Positions 15,407 to 25,669 of a DNA stretch of 64,000 nucleotides are shown piece after piece. Location of the stretch: positions 62,001 to 126,000 of the forward strand of contig CAWGHW010000017.1 in the NCBI GenBank assembly GCA_963822485.1. Reading direction: 5' to 3'. Position 1 is the stretch's first letter. Each line of letters opens with the position of its first letter. Below the pieces are notes generated by a model. The model was not told the DNA's origin. It did not search any database and saw only the letters and a list, made by a program, of their open reading frames with translations. The position numbers and the translations under genes are program-made. This DNA is from DASUBV01 sp963822485. Lineage in GTDB: Bacteria > Actinomycetota > Actinomycetes > Streptosporangiales > Streptosporangiaceae.

Positions 15407-18400
15407 ATGTCGGGCAGTGACGAACTCCGGGCGCTCGTGCGCGAACTGCTCGCCGGGCAGACCGAGGTGGCTCCGGGGAACATCGATGACCGTGAGCCAT
15501 TCAGTTCCTACGGACTCAGCTCGGTCGGTGCCACGGCTATCGCCGGCGAACTGGCCAGTCGGCTCGAGCGGGACGTCGCACCGATCGCGCTGTTCGAGCA
15601 CTCGTGCGTGGCGACCCTGGCGGAGCACCTGACAACGCCGACCGCGAGGCCGCTCGGCCCGGCCGCCGTACCCAGGGGCGGCGGGCACGTCGGCCAGCCG
15701 ATTGCCATCGTCGGCATGGCCTGCCGGGTGCCGGGCGCGACGACCAAGGAGGTGTTCTGGCAGCACCTGCTGGAGGGCTCGGATGCCATCGGCGCGGTGC
15801 CGCAGGACAGGTGGATCGCGGACGACTCCACCGGCCGGCTCGGAGGTTTCATCGACGATGTTGACCTGTTCGACAACCACTTCTTCCGGATCACGGCCGA
15901 GGAGGCGGCCCGGATGGATCCCCAGCAGCGCCTGCTGCTGGAGGTCGGCTGGCACGCCTTGGAGGACGCCGGGATCGTGCCGGCGCGGCTGCGCGGCGGT
16001 CCGGTCGGGGTGTTCGTCGGCGCGTCGATCAGCGACTACGGCCTGAGTCGGCTCGGTGCCGGCGACGCGCACGCGCTGACCAACACCGGAAGCGCGCTCG
16101 CTGTGCTGGCCAACCGGCTGTCCTACGCCTACGACCTGCGCGGGCCGAGCCTGACCGTCGATACGGCGTGCTCGTCCTCCCTAGTGGCAACGCACCTGGC
16201 GGTACGGGCGATTCGACTCAATGAGTGCGAGCTGGCGCTGGTCGGCGGCGTGAACCTGCTGCTCGCCCCGCAGATCTCGCGCGGACTGGCCGCAGCCGGC
16301 ATGCTGGCGCCGGACGGCCGCTGCAAGCCGTTCTCCGCGCAGGCCAACGGATACGTGCGGTCCGAGGGCTGCGGAGTTGTCGTGCTTAAGCCGCTGGCCA
16401 GGGCCGAGGCGGACGGTGACCGGATCTATGCGGTGATCCGCGGCAGCGCCATGAACCAGGACGGGCGCAGCAACGGCCTGACCGCGCCGAACCCGGCCGC
16501 CCAGCGGGCCGTGCTCAGTGCCGCCTACGCCGACGCCGGAGCTGACCCGGCCGAGGCCGGCTATGTCGAGTGTCACGGCACCGGGACCTACCTCGGTGAC
16601 CCGATCGAGGCGGCCGCGTTAGGCGCGGTGCTGGGCCAGGGCCGGGACGAGCGGCGCCCGTGCCTGATCGGCTCGGTGAAGAGCAATATCGGCCACCTGG
16701 AATCGGCGGCCGGGATCGCGGGCCTGATCAAGGCCGCGCTGACCGTGCACACCGGCGTCGTGCCTCCCAGTATCAACTTCGCCGAGCCCAACCCCATGGT
16801 GCCCTTTGCCGAGCTCGGCCTGCGGGTCGCGGCCACGACTGCCGAGCTAGCCGGGCTGGTCGGCGTGAGCGCATTCGGTTTCGGCGGCACCAACGCGCAC
16901 GTGGTACTCGGCGAGCCGGCCGAGACGCCCGTGGCCGCCGAACTCCGTCGCTGCCTGGTGCTGCCGGTGTCCGCGGGCACCGACGCGGCGCTGGCCACCC
17001 TGTGCGCGGACTGGGCGGACGCCATCGAGGCGACCGACGAGAACCGCGTCGCTGACCTGGTGCGCACCGCCGCGGTCCGGCGTACCCATCAGGCCCGTCG
17101 GCTGGCCGTGGCCGGGAGTACCCCGGCCGAGCTAGCCGGTGCGCTGCGCGCGGCCAGGCCGCCCGTAGAGACGGTGAGCGGCGCGCCGAGACCGCTCTTC
17201 GTGTTCGCCGGGCACGGAGCGCAGCGGGTCGGCATGCTGCGTGACCTGGCGTCGGCCGAGCCGCTGGTCGCCTCGGTGCTGGCTCGCTGCGACGAGGCGC
17301 TGGAGGGGCGGGTGCCATGGTCAGTGCGTGAGATGGTGCTCGGTGGCGACGAGCGACTGGCGAGCGACACGGCGTTCATCCAGCCGGCGCTCTGTGCCGC
17401 CCAGATCGCGGTCGCCACCCTGTGGCGGTCGCTGGGGGTGGAGCCTGGCCGCCGTGCTTGGCCACAGCGTCGGTGAGATCGCGGCCGCGCACTGCGCCGG
17501 CGTCATCGACCTGCCGACCGCGATGCGGCTGGCCTGCCACCGCGGCCGGGTGATGGCGCCGCTGGCCGGCCAGGGCCGCATGCTCGCCGTCGGCCTGCCG
17601 GAAACCGAGGCCGCCGGACTCGCCAGGCGGCACGGCCTCGATGTGGCCTCGGTGAACAGCCCGGACACCACGGTGCTGTCCGGCGCAGCCGAGGCGCTGA
17701 CCGAGATCGCCGGCTTGCTGGCCGCCAAGGAGGTCTTCACTCGCTGGCTCGCAGACGACTACCCCTTCCATAGCTCGTTCACCGAGCATGCCGCTGAGGA
17801 ACTCGCGGCTGCCCTGGACGGACTGCAGCCGCGTCCGGGGGACATCCCGTTCGTATCGTCGGTGCTGGGAGCGGTGTGCGACGGGACCATGCTGGACGCC
17901 GGTTACTGGGGGCGCAACGTGCGGGACACCGTGCGGTTCGCGGACGGGCTCCGCGCCGCGCTGGAGGCCGGCGCTGATACCACGGTCGAGGTCGGCGTAA
18001 GCCCGGTGCTGACCAGCGCGATCCGCCGCACCACGACTTCGGTCGGGCAGGCCGAGGTGGCCGTGCTGCCGGCCGTATCGCGGCAGGAGACGGACGAGGT
18101 CTGGCTGACCTGCCAGTCCCTGGCCGATCTGTACACCCGAGGGTGCGACATCCAGTGGTCACGAATGTACCCGGGCCGCCGCCGAGTAGCCGCCATGCCG
18201 CCTTACCCGTTCGACCGGACCCGGCACTGGGTGGACCCGCCGGTCACCGCTCCGGGCAGCAGCGGGCCGGCCCTGCTCATCGGCACCGAGATCGAGCTGG
18301 CCGCCGGGGATGGCCGGCGGGTCTGGCAGGCGGTTCTGGACCTGGGCTCCCTGCCGTTCCTGGCCGATCACCGGGTCGCGGGCGTGGTGCTGTTCCCGGC

Positions 18401-20903
18401 GGCCGCGCTGATCGACGGCGCGGCTGCGCTTGGCGCAGCGCTCGACCTGCCCGGCGCCGAGGTGACCGACCTGACCGTGCACGAGCCGCTGCTGATCGGC
18501 GAGCAGGGCGTGGCCGTCCAGTGGACGGCGGCCTCGCGCGAGTCCGGCCAGTTCGCGGTCAGCATGCACAGCCGCGGCGCGAACGGCTGGCGGCTGCATG
18601 CCACCGCCACGCTGCGCCCGGCGGTGGCTGGCGCGGTTGAGCCAGTTTCCGCGTGGGGCGGGTCGGCGCGGGCTCGCTGCTTCGAGCAGCTGCCACCCGG
18701 ATTGCTCTACCAGGTGCTGGCCTTCCACGGGCTGGACTACGGCCCGGCCTTCCGGGGCGTGCGCGAGGCCTGGCGGCGCCCGGATGAAGCCGTCGGCCGG
18801 GTCGCGGCGGCCGACGGTGACCTCACCCGGCTGCTCGACTCAGCATTCCATCTGGTCGCCGCCGCGGCCGGGGCGCACACCGAGCTGGAAGTGCCCCGCG
18901 GGTCGGTGCCGGTGGGCGTCGAGTCGGTCCGGCAGGCCGCGCGGATGGCCCCGTTGCGCGAGGCCGAGGTGACCGTCGCGCTGCGAGCCGGGGATTCCGC
19001 CGGGATGGTCGCTGACCTGACCCTGTTCGCCCCGGACGGCACTCCCGCCGTCGTGGTGAGCGGCCTGCGGCTGCGCGCGCTCACCCGGTCCGGGAGCCGG
19101 GGGGGAGAGCAGGTCGAGGACCTCTGGCGCTATCGGATCGGCTGGTCGCCACGCGAACTCGTGGCGGACACCGCAGTCCCTGAGGCAGGCACCTGGCTGG
19201 TGCTGGCCGATGCCGAGAGACTGGGTACGGCGCTGGCCGAGGCCCTGACCGAGGCGGGCCATACGGTCTTCACGGCCTGGGTCGGGAGCGGGTTTCGGTC
19301 CGTGGGCGAGCGCGCGTTCGAGGCCGACCCGGCCTCGGCCGCTGATATCGGCCAGCTGTACGCGGCGGCGGGCGGCCCGGCGCTGACAGGCATCGTGCAC
19401 CTGTGGAGCCTGGAGCTGCCCGCTCCGGTGCAGTCGCTGGTCGAGGTCGTCAAGCTGGTGTCCTCGGCGGCGGGCCTGGGTATGCCCCGGCTGCTGGTCG
19501 GCACCCGCGGCGCGCAGCCGGTGGCGGGCACGGCCGGGGTGCGGGATCCGTTCGGGGCCGCCCTGTGGGGTCTGGTCAAGGGCATCCCGTTTGAGAACGC
19601 GGTGCTCCACTGCTCCTGCGTCGACCTCGATCCGGCGGAGGCTACGCCCGCGGCCGCCGCCCGGCTGTACGCGGAACTGGCCGCCGGGGACGGCGAGACC
19701 GAGATCGGCTACCGGGCCGGCGCCCGGTACGTGCGGCGGCTCCGCCCGGCCGAGCCCCTCGACCAGCTCGGGACGCTGCCGGTTCGAGCGGGCGCGACCT
19801 ACGTGATCACTGGCGGGCTGGGTGGCCTTGGCCTGGTCGCGGCGCGCTGGCTGGCCGGCCGCGGCGCCGGGCACCTGGTCCTGCTGTCCCGTACCGCTGA
19901 CGAAAGCCACCCGGGCGTGGCCGAGCTACGCGCCATGGGAGCTGAGGTGCACCCGATCGCGGTGGACGTCGCCGACCGGGAGGCACTAGCCGCGGCGCTG
20001 GACCGGGTCCGCGTGCTGGCTGCGCCAATCGCGGGCGTGCTGCACCTGGCCGGCACGCTGGCCGACCGGCCGCTGCTCGACATGCCTGACGCGGACCTCG
20101 CCTGGGTACTCCGGCCCAAGGTGGACGGTGCCTGGCTGCTGCATGAGCTAACCGCCGCGGACCCTATCGAGCTGTTCGTGCTGTATTCCAGCGCCGCCTC
20201 GGTGCTCGGCTCGCCCGGCCAGGCCAACTACAGCGCGGCCAACGCCTTCCTGGACTCGCTCGCCGCCTACCGAGTCGGGCTGGGCCTGCCGGCGCTGGCC
20301 GTGTCCTGGGGACCATGGGCGGAGGTCGGCATGGCCCGCGACGGCACCGCGCTGCAGCGGCGGCTGCGCACCGCGGCGAGCGCCATTGAGCCGGCCGACG
20401 GCATGGCGGCGCTGGAAGCACTGCTGCGCCGGGAGAGGGGTGACTGGCATGAGGTGGTACTGCCGTTCGATCTGCGCGACCTGCTCCAGTACTTCCCAGC
20501 TGGCGGGGCCATGTCGTTTTTCGATGAGATCACCGACCAGCAGGTGGCGATCACCCGCAACTCTGGCGTGCACCGCAGTCCTGGCCAGCGGCCCGACCTG
20601 GGAGACTACGTTGCCCCGCGCAACGACGTCGAGCGACGGATTGCCGCGATCTGGGCCAGCGCCATCGGCCTTGACAAGGTCAGCGCGTTCGACGGCTTCT
20701 TTGAGCTGGGCGGCGACTCCGTTTTCGCCAACCAGATCCTCATCCAGATCAATCGCGCGCTCGGCGTGCATATCAAGCCTGAGCAGGCGTTCGAGGCGCT
20801 GACCGTGGCCGGGCTCGCCGAGCTCGCCAACCAGGAGATGCTCAGTCGGCTGGCCGACATGACGGACGAGGAGGCCGCGGCGCTGATAGCGGAGCTCGAG
20901 TGA
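15407..20903 (+). CDS. Type I polyketide synthase, ACP-KS-AT-DH-KR-ACP, one frame shift
   Basis: About 1831 residues after correction. Order: ACP1 (YGLSSVGAT, Ser preceded by Ser in place of Asp); KS with Cys255 (DTACSSSL), His in ECHGTGTYLGDP and His in NIGHLESAAG; AT with GHSVGE and YPFHSS, the FH pattern pointing to malonyl-CoA; DH with HRVAGVVLFP and LLDSAFH; a structural KR half; KR with TGGLGGLG, LYSSAAS, NYSAAN and a LAD that resembles the B-type LDD; ACP2 with ELGGDSVF. No ER and no thioesterase. One extra base at 17441-17455 splits it inside AT just before GHSVGE. Predicted product: the FAAL-supplied acid extended by one C2 unit to a 2-enoyl thioester, then handed to the condensation domain encoded next. 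Confidence 0.93.
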
Positions 20904-20955
20904 CCAGCCGCGTCCCTTGCCGCATCCTGAACAGCGCATCAGTGGCGGAGGTCTA

Positions 20956-22377
20956 GTGGCATCAGAAGAACCGGGGTTGTCCCCGGCCAAGGCGGCTCTG
21001 CTGGCCCGGTGGCGGTCGGGCAATGTGCGGCTGCCGGACCTGAACCGGCTCGTCCCGGGGCCGCCGACCAGGCTGGCCGCATGCTCGTTCGAGCAGCAGT
21101 TCCTGTGGGAGTGCCAGCAGGAATATCCGAACCTCCCGCTGTTTACCATCGCCTACTGCGCCCGGTTCGACGCGCCAGTCGATGTCGAGGCGTTCCGGGC
21201 CAGCAGCCGGGACCTGTCGATGCGGCACGAGACCCTGCGCACCCGGATCGAGCCGACCAGGCCGGCGGCACAGCAGAATATCCATCCCGCGCCGTTGTTC
21301 GACCCGGAGTACATCGACCTGCGTCACCTCGGTGAGGCGCGGGCTGAGCAGGCCGCGGTAGCGCACGCCGAGGGCCTGCTGCGCCGCCCCTACGACGTGG
21401 TCCGCGAGCCGCTGGTGCGCTCCGCGCTGTACCAGGTCGGAGACAAGGCCCACATGCTCTCGATAGTGGTACACCACCTGGTCGCGGACGGCTGGTCGCT
21501 GGGCATCGCGCTGTCCGAGCTGAACGAGCTGTACCAGGCCCGGATCGTCGGCACCGGACCCCAGCTGGACCCCCTGCCCGCGCAGTACCGGGACTTCGCG
21601 CACTGGGAACAGGGCTGGCTCTCCCGCGAGGACTGGCGGCCGGATCTGGACTACTGGCGAGACCGGCTAGCTGACCTGCCAGCGCCCCGGCTGCCGTGGG
21701 ACCGCGAACCAGCCGAACGGGATTTCCGGTGCGCGGCCAGGGAGTTCACGCTGACCGCCGAGCAGTCCGCGAAACTGCGGGACTTCTCGGTCGGGGAGGG
21801 TGTCTCGCTGTTCATGACCATGCTGGCCTGCCTTCAGGTGCTGCTGGCCCGCACGACTGACCTCGACGACATCGCGGTGGGAGTGCCTATGCTCAACCGC
21901 CGGCACCATGAGACCCAGGGCCTAGTCGGCTACTTCACTAACACGGTGGTCGTGCGGGCCAGCATGTCCGGTGGCTCATCCTTCCGGGACGTGCTGGCCC
22001 GGGTGCGGGACGCGGTGCTAGCGGCTGCGGCGCACCAGGCCCTGCCGCTGCCTCTGTACCTGCGCGAGGTGGCGCCGGACCGTGACCCGATTATGGAACC
22101 GCTATACCGCGCGCTGTACGTGCTGCAGCCGCCGCTGCCGCAGGCGGAGCTGGCCGGGGCCACGCTGCATCCTCACGAGCTCGACCCCGGCGTCAGCATC
22201 TACGACCTGGCCCTGCATATGTGGGACGCGGAAGGTCTGTACGGGAAATTCGAGTACGCGGTCGATATCTTCGACTCCGCGACCGTGGACTGGCTGGTCG
22301 ACGCCTACTTCGGCGTCGCGGAGCAGGTCATGGCCGATCCCGCCATCTGCGTGGCCGACCTGCAGGTGCGCCGATGA
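20956..22377 (+). CDS. Free-standing NRPS-type condensation domain
   Basis: 473 residues from GTG 20956, chosen because GGCGGAGG lies 4-5 bases before it; an upstream TTG frame extends to 20917. The catalytic motif is HHLVADG (His173, His174, Asp178). Other C motifs: RHETLRTRI, YRDFAHWEQ, DIAVGVPMLNRRHHETQGLVGYFTN-type latch region (within 21870-21950) and YDLALHMWD. It follows the PKS whose last carrier is PCP-like (GGDS), and the PKS lacks a thioesterase, so it probably releases the acyl chain onto an amine, on the carrier-bound amino acid or on the lincosamide. The last four bases overlap the next gene. Confidence 0.9.
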   Translation: MASEEPGLSPAKAALLARWRSGNVRLPDLNRLVPGPPTRLAACSFEQQFLWECQQEYPNLPLFTIAYCARFDAPVDVEAFRASSRDLSMRHETLRTRIEPTRPAAQQNIHPAPLFDPEYIDLRHLGEARAEQAAVAHAEGLLRRPYDVVREPLVRSALYQVGDKAHMLSIVVHHLVADGWSLGIALSELNELYQARIVGTGPQLDPLPAQYRDFAHWEQGWLSREDWRPDLDYWRDRLADLPAPRLPWDREPAERDFRCAAREFTLTAEQSAKLRDFSVGEGVSLFMTMLACLQVLLARTTDLDDIAVGVPMLNRRHHETQGLVGYFTNTVVVRASMSGGSSFRDVLARVRDAVLAAAAHQALPLPLYLREVAPDRDPIMEPLYRALYVLQPPLPQAELAGATLHPHELDPGVSIYDLALHMWDAEGLYGKFEYAVDIFDSATVDWLVDAYFGVAEQVMADPAICVADLQVRR

Positions 22378-23072
22378 GCGCCTACGCGATCACGGACCAG
22401 CGGGCGGGGTTGCGCCTGCTCGGTTCTGGCCTGCCCGCCCTGGACTCCGAGGTCGCCCGACTGGCAGCGTTCCTGAACCGCGCCAACTGGGACGCACCGT
22501 CCCGGTGCGCCGAGTGGTCCGTGCATGACGTCGTCGCGCACCTGGCCAGCGGTGAACTCTATAACGACGCCTGCCTGCGCGACGACCTTGCCCGGCTCGG
22601 CCACTGGGACGACGACGAGCAGTACAACGTCGAACATGTACGCAGGCGGCGCGGCCTGTCCCACGCGATGGTGCACGCTGAGTGGCTGCGCCGCAGCACC
22701 TCCGTGCACGACCGGTGGCGGGCGATGGCCCAGGAGACGCTTATTCCCACCGGGGTGGGCCCGTACAGCCTGGGGATGCAGGTGTGGCACATCGCTTCCG
22801 AGTACGCCACGCACGCCGACGACATCGAAGTGCCGGTACCGCCGTGCGCGCGGGCCAGCCGGCTCGCCTGGCGGGTCGCGTTCTCCCGTTACGCGCTGCG
22901 GGAGCGTGCCGTGCCTGTGGAGGTCGTCGAGCGTGAAGGCAGCTTCCAGGTATCTGGAGCGGGAGAGTCGCTGTGGCTGGCCCCGGCGGAGTTCGTGGAC
23001 GCCGTGAGCGCGAGGTTCTTCGCCGGTGACGGCGGCCTGCGCGGCCTGCTGCCCGTGCTGGTAACGACTTAG
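22374..23072 (+). CDS. DinB/MDMPI-fold mycothiol-dependent protein (LmbV-like)
   Basis: 232 residues, ATGA overlap with the condensation gene. The N-terminal helix bundle has the mycothiol-dependent maleylpyruvate isomerase pattern: LDSEVARLAAFL, WSVHDVVAHLASGELYND and, later, LGMQVWHIASEYATHADDI whose histidines would bind the metal with the first His. The C-terminal alpha/beta part is also present. In lincomycin biosynthesis LmbV exchanges ergothioneine for mycothiol on the sugar anomeric carbon. The following gene is a glycosyltransferase like LmbT, which performs the preceding ergothioneine transfer, so the pair supports the assignment. Confidence 0.8.
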   Translation: MSAYAITDQRAGLRLLGSGLPALDSEVARLAAFLNRANWDAPSRCAEWSVHDVVAHLASGELYNDACLRDDLARLGHWDDDEQYNVEHVRRRRGLSHAMVHAEWLRRSTSVHDRWRAMAQETLIPTGVGPYSLGMQVWHIASEYATHADDIEVPVPPCARASRLAWRVAFSRYALRERAVPVEVVEREGSFQVSGAGESLWLAPAEFVDAVSARFFAGDGGLRGLLPVLVTT

Positions 23073-23100
23073 CGGGCCGGCGTTGTCGGGCGAACGGCGA

Positions 23101-24378
23101 ATGGCGGTGCTGTGGCTGCTGGTTGAGGGCGCCCAGGTCGCGCAAGGGGGTGTGGCGCGATATGCGTCAAACCTGTTGGCCGAGCAGGACGGACTGCGCG
23201 CCGAGTTTGGCGGGCGCGGGATCAGGCTGGACTTCGTGCTCGGTGAACCGCACTACAGGGATACCGTGCCTGGGTACGACCTTGCGCGCTGGCAGCGGAC
23301 CGACGCCTGGCTGCGGGCTCGCGGGGGCCGGGCGGTCCGGCTGATCAGCGACACCGACGGCGATGCACCCTGGGGTGCCGACCGGTTCTGCCACGCCCTG
23401 TCCGCCGCTGGCGCGCAGATCGCGCTCGACCTAGCCGCGGATTATGACGGTGTGCTGGTGATCTCCACCACCAGCGCGTTCGCCCAGGTACCGGGAATGG
23501 TGCAGCGGCTGGGCGGCGACCTGGCGACTCGGGTCCTGCACGTGCATACCTTCGGCATGGCCACTCACGACACGCAGACGGTGCCCGCTGCCGCCGAGAT
23601 CGCCGCAGACGGTGACGTGGCTTACTGGGTACGGCATAGCCCCCGGGTGCTGTTCGGCTACATCTCCTGCTACACAGCCCGGCTCTACCGGGAGCTCTAT
23701 GGCGCTCCGGCGGACTCGCTGGTGCCCAACCGGACGGGTATACCGCTCGCCGATCACCGGTTCGAGCCGATGGCTCAAGACAAGGCCGAGGCCGAGGTCG
23801 CCGGGCTGGTGCCCGAGCGCGGCAGATTCGTGGTGATGTGGGGCCGGCGCAGCGAGACCACGCTAGACAAGGGATACCACTTGCTGATCGAGGCGGCCGC
23901 ACGGGAGCCCACCATGGTCCCGGTTATCGCCACCCGTCGCCCCGACCCCAACATGGCGGCGCTGGCCGAGCGGCTGGGCGTGGCCGCCGTCTTCCTGGTT
24001 GATCAGCCATTCCGGGTGATCTCCTCGCTGGTACAGCACGAGCGCACCGTCGCGGTGGCATTCCTTGGTGAAGCCGAACCTGGTGCGGCCGCGCCTATGG
24101 AGGCGATGTGGACGGCGCGCGAGTCGGACACTGTCATGCTGTTCGCCAACACCGGCAACCTGCCCGAGTTGGTCGTGGACGGTGAGTCCGGGATACTCAC
24201 GGACCGGACGCCGGAGGCGGTCGCGGTTGGCCTGGGCCGGCTGGCCGCACTGACCTCGGCGGACTGTCGGCGCATGGCCGTCGCCGCGGCCAGCACAGTC
24301 CGGCAGACCTGCGACTTCGCAGTGACGATCCGGGAGCTCCTTGACGCGTCGGTGGCCCGCTGGGACGCGCTGCGATGA
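23101..24378 (+). CDS. GT-B glycosyltransferase (LmbT-like)
   Basis: 425 residues from ATG 23101 (TTG 23083 is an in-frame alternative). The N-terminal domain has VLWLLVEGAQVAQGGVARYA with a glycine-rich donor loop. The C-terminal domain has FVVMWGRRSETTLDKGYHLL, and the GT4-like E-x7-E region EAEPGAAAPMEAMW followed by GNLPELVVDGESGIL. In lincomycin biosynthesis LmbT attaches ergothioneine to the GDP-octose, an S-glycosylation. Its place between a LmbV-like gene and a LmbIH-like gene supports that job. A conventional O-glycosyltransferase cannot be excluded by sequence alone. Its stop overlaps the next start (ATGA). Confidence 0.78.
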   Translation: MAVLWLLVEGAQVAQGGVARYASNLLAEQDGLRAEFGGRGIRLDFVLGEPHYRDTVPGYDLARWQRTDAWLRARGGRAVRLISDTDGDAPWGADRFCHALSAAGAQIALDLAADYDGVLVISTTSAFAQVPGMVQRLGGDLATRVLHVHTFGMATHDTQTVPAAAEIAADGDVAYWVRHSPRVLFGYISCYTARLYRELYGAPADSLVPNRTGIPLADHRFEPMAQDKAEAEVAGLVPERGRFVVMWGRRSETTLDKGYHLLIEAAAREPTMVPVIATRRPDPNMAALAERLGVAAVFLVDQPFRVISSLVQHERTVAVAFLGEAEPGAAAPMEAMWTARESDTVMLFANTGNLPELVVDGESGILTDRTPEAVAVGLGRLAALTSADCRRMAVAAASTVRQTCDFAVTIRELLDASVARWDALR

Positions 24379-25619
24379 CTGCCCTGGTGCCGGCGGCGGC
24401 CGCCCCGCCCGGCGGACCCGCTGGGCTGCTGGATGCCGAGCGGCTGCATGCGGCGCTGCCTGGCCTCGCCGTCGTGGTGCGCTGGACCCGCACCGGCAGC
24501 CTGCGGTTCGCCTGGTCCGAGGTGACTAGTCATGTGGAGCGCGATCTGGTCGAGGCGACCATATGGTCAGGAGATCCCGCCGAATCACCGGTATACGGCG
24601 TTATCGACGGCTGGTCCGCGCTGTTCGACCTGGCCGGCTGCGCAGGTACCGGGCCTTCCGCCGCGCCGGCCGTCGCACCTGGCCCGGCCCTGGGTCATGC
24701 GGCCGGGAAGCGCGCCGGACTCCTGGCGGCCGTGCGGGACGCGGCGCGGTGGGATGTGCACGGCAGGATCGAGAGCCTGCACGGTGCCGCCGTGGCGATT
24801 GATCAGGACAGCGAGCCCCGGCACGGCCGGGTGGCACGGTTCTGCGCGCTGGTCACTCAGGACGCCGGCGGACGGCGCAGCACGCGGTGCGCCCTCGACG
24901 AGCCCGCCACGCTGACCCCGGACCGATTGCTCGGCGACCTGCCCCACGTCCCGGCACACGAGGGCCCGCTGCCGGACACCGTAGTGCTCGGCCCCCAGGC
25001 GTTCGCCGAACTGCTGGCCGAGTTCGCGAGTATCGGACTGTGCGTGCGAGATGACGCGCCGCTGCGGGCCAAGCTTGGCGGGCACGGGCTGTCCATTGTG
25101 GATGATCCAGCCGCGCTGGGCGGATGGCCGTTCGATATCGAAGGGATGCCGAGCGGCCGACTTCAGCTAGTCCGGGACGGCTGTGTCACCGGCCTGGGTG
25201 CCGACCGGGCTGGCGCACGGCGCATCGGTGTCCCGGCACCCGGCCGCGCGCTGCGGTCAGTGACCGGCCTGTGTTCGATGACCGCCAACCTGGTCGTGGA
25301 CTGCCCGTCGGCTAGCGAAGCGGCGGAGTACCTGTTCGTGGAACGGGTGCACTACGTGAGCGTGCTGGACGCGATGACCGGCATGGTGACTTGTGCCACC
25401 AGGGACACCACCACCGTCGTGCGTGCTGGTCGGCCGGTCGCCGCCGTACCTACGATCCGGCTCCGGATCGGGATGCCCGAGCTGCTGCGCGCGATACGGG
25501 GCGGACTTGGTCCGCCCGAGACGGTTCAGGTGTCCTGGGGCGGTTGCGTGGTGCGCACCCCGGCGATAGTCGTGAGTGATCTTCCAGCGTGGTCACACAT
25601 TTGCTGGCCCAGGGAATAG
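24375..25619 (+). CDS. TldE/PmbA-like protein (half of an LmbIH-like pair)
   Basis: 414 residues. The recognisable TldE stretch is in the second half: DTVVLGPQAFAELLAEF, AKLGGHGLSIVDDPAALGG, WPFDIEGMPSGRLQLVRDG, and a final VRTPAIVVSDL. TldE is the non-metal partner of the TldD/TldE metallopeptidase heterodimer. The matching TldD-like gene is at 28207, separated by three ABC transporter genes. TldD/E-like genes (LmbIH, CcbIH) occur in lincosamide clusters. The N-terminal 150 residues are divergent. ATG 24375 overlaps the glycosyltransferase stop. Confidence 0.75.
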   Translation: MTALVPAAAAPPGGPAGLLDAERLHAALPGLAVVVRWTRTGSLRFAWSEVTSHVERDLVEATIWSGDPAESPVYGVIDGWSALFDLAGCAGTGPSAAPAVAPGPALGHAAGKRAGLLAAVRDAARWDVHGRIESLHGAAVAIDQDSEPRHGRVARFCALVTQDAGGRRSTRCALDEPATLTPDRLLGDLPHVPAHEGPLPDTVVLGPQAFAELLAEFASIGLCVRDDAPLRAKLGGHGLSIVDDPAALGGWPFDIEGMPSGRLQLVRDGCVTGLGADRAGARRIGVPAPGRALRSVTGLCSMTANLVVDCPSASEAAEYLFVERVHYVSVLDAMTGMVTCATRDTTTVVRAGRPVAAVPTIRLRIGMPELLRAIRGGLGPPETVQVSWGGCVVRTPAIVVSDLPAWSHICWPRE

Positions 25620-25632
25620 GGTGTGAATGGTA

Positions 25633-25661
25633 TTGATCACAATAAATCCCGCTAGTAAGGT
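25633..25661 (+). promoter_or_regulatory. Possible promoter before ABC transporter operon
   Basis: In a 50-bp AT-richer gap, TTGATC (25633-25638) and TAAGGT (25656-25661) are separated by 17 bp, a sigma-70-like layout. The distance to ATG 25670 is short, and AAGG at 25657 could equally be the ribosome site. Tentative. Confidence 0.25.
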
Positions 25662-25669
25662 ATATCGAA

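Noticed and set aside
20917..20955. Upstream TTG start for the condensation domain
   Set aside because: GGCGGAGG is positioned for GTG 20956, and the extra residues match nothing in C domains.
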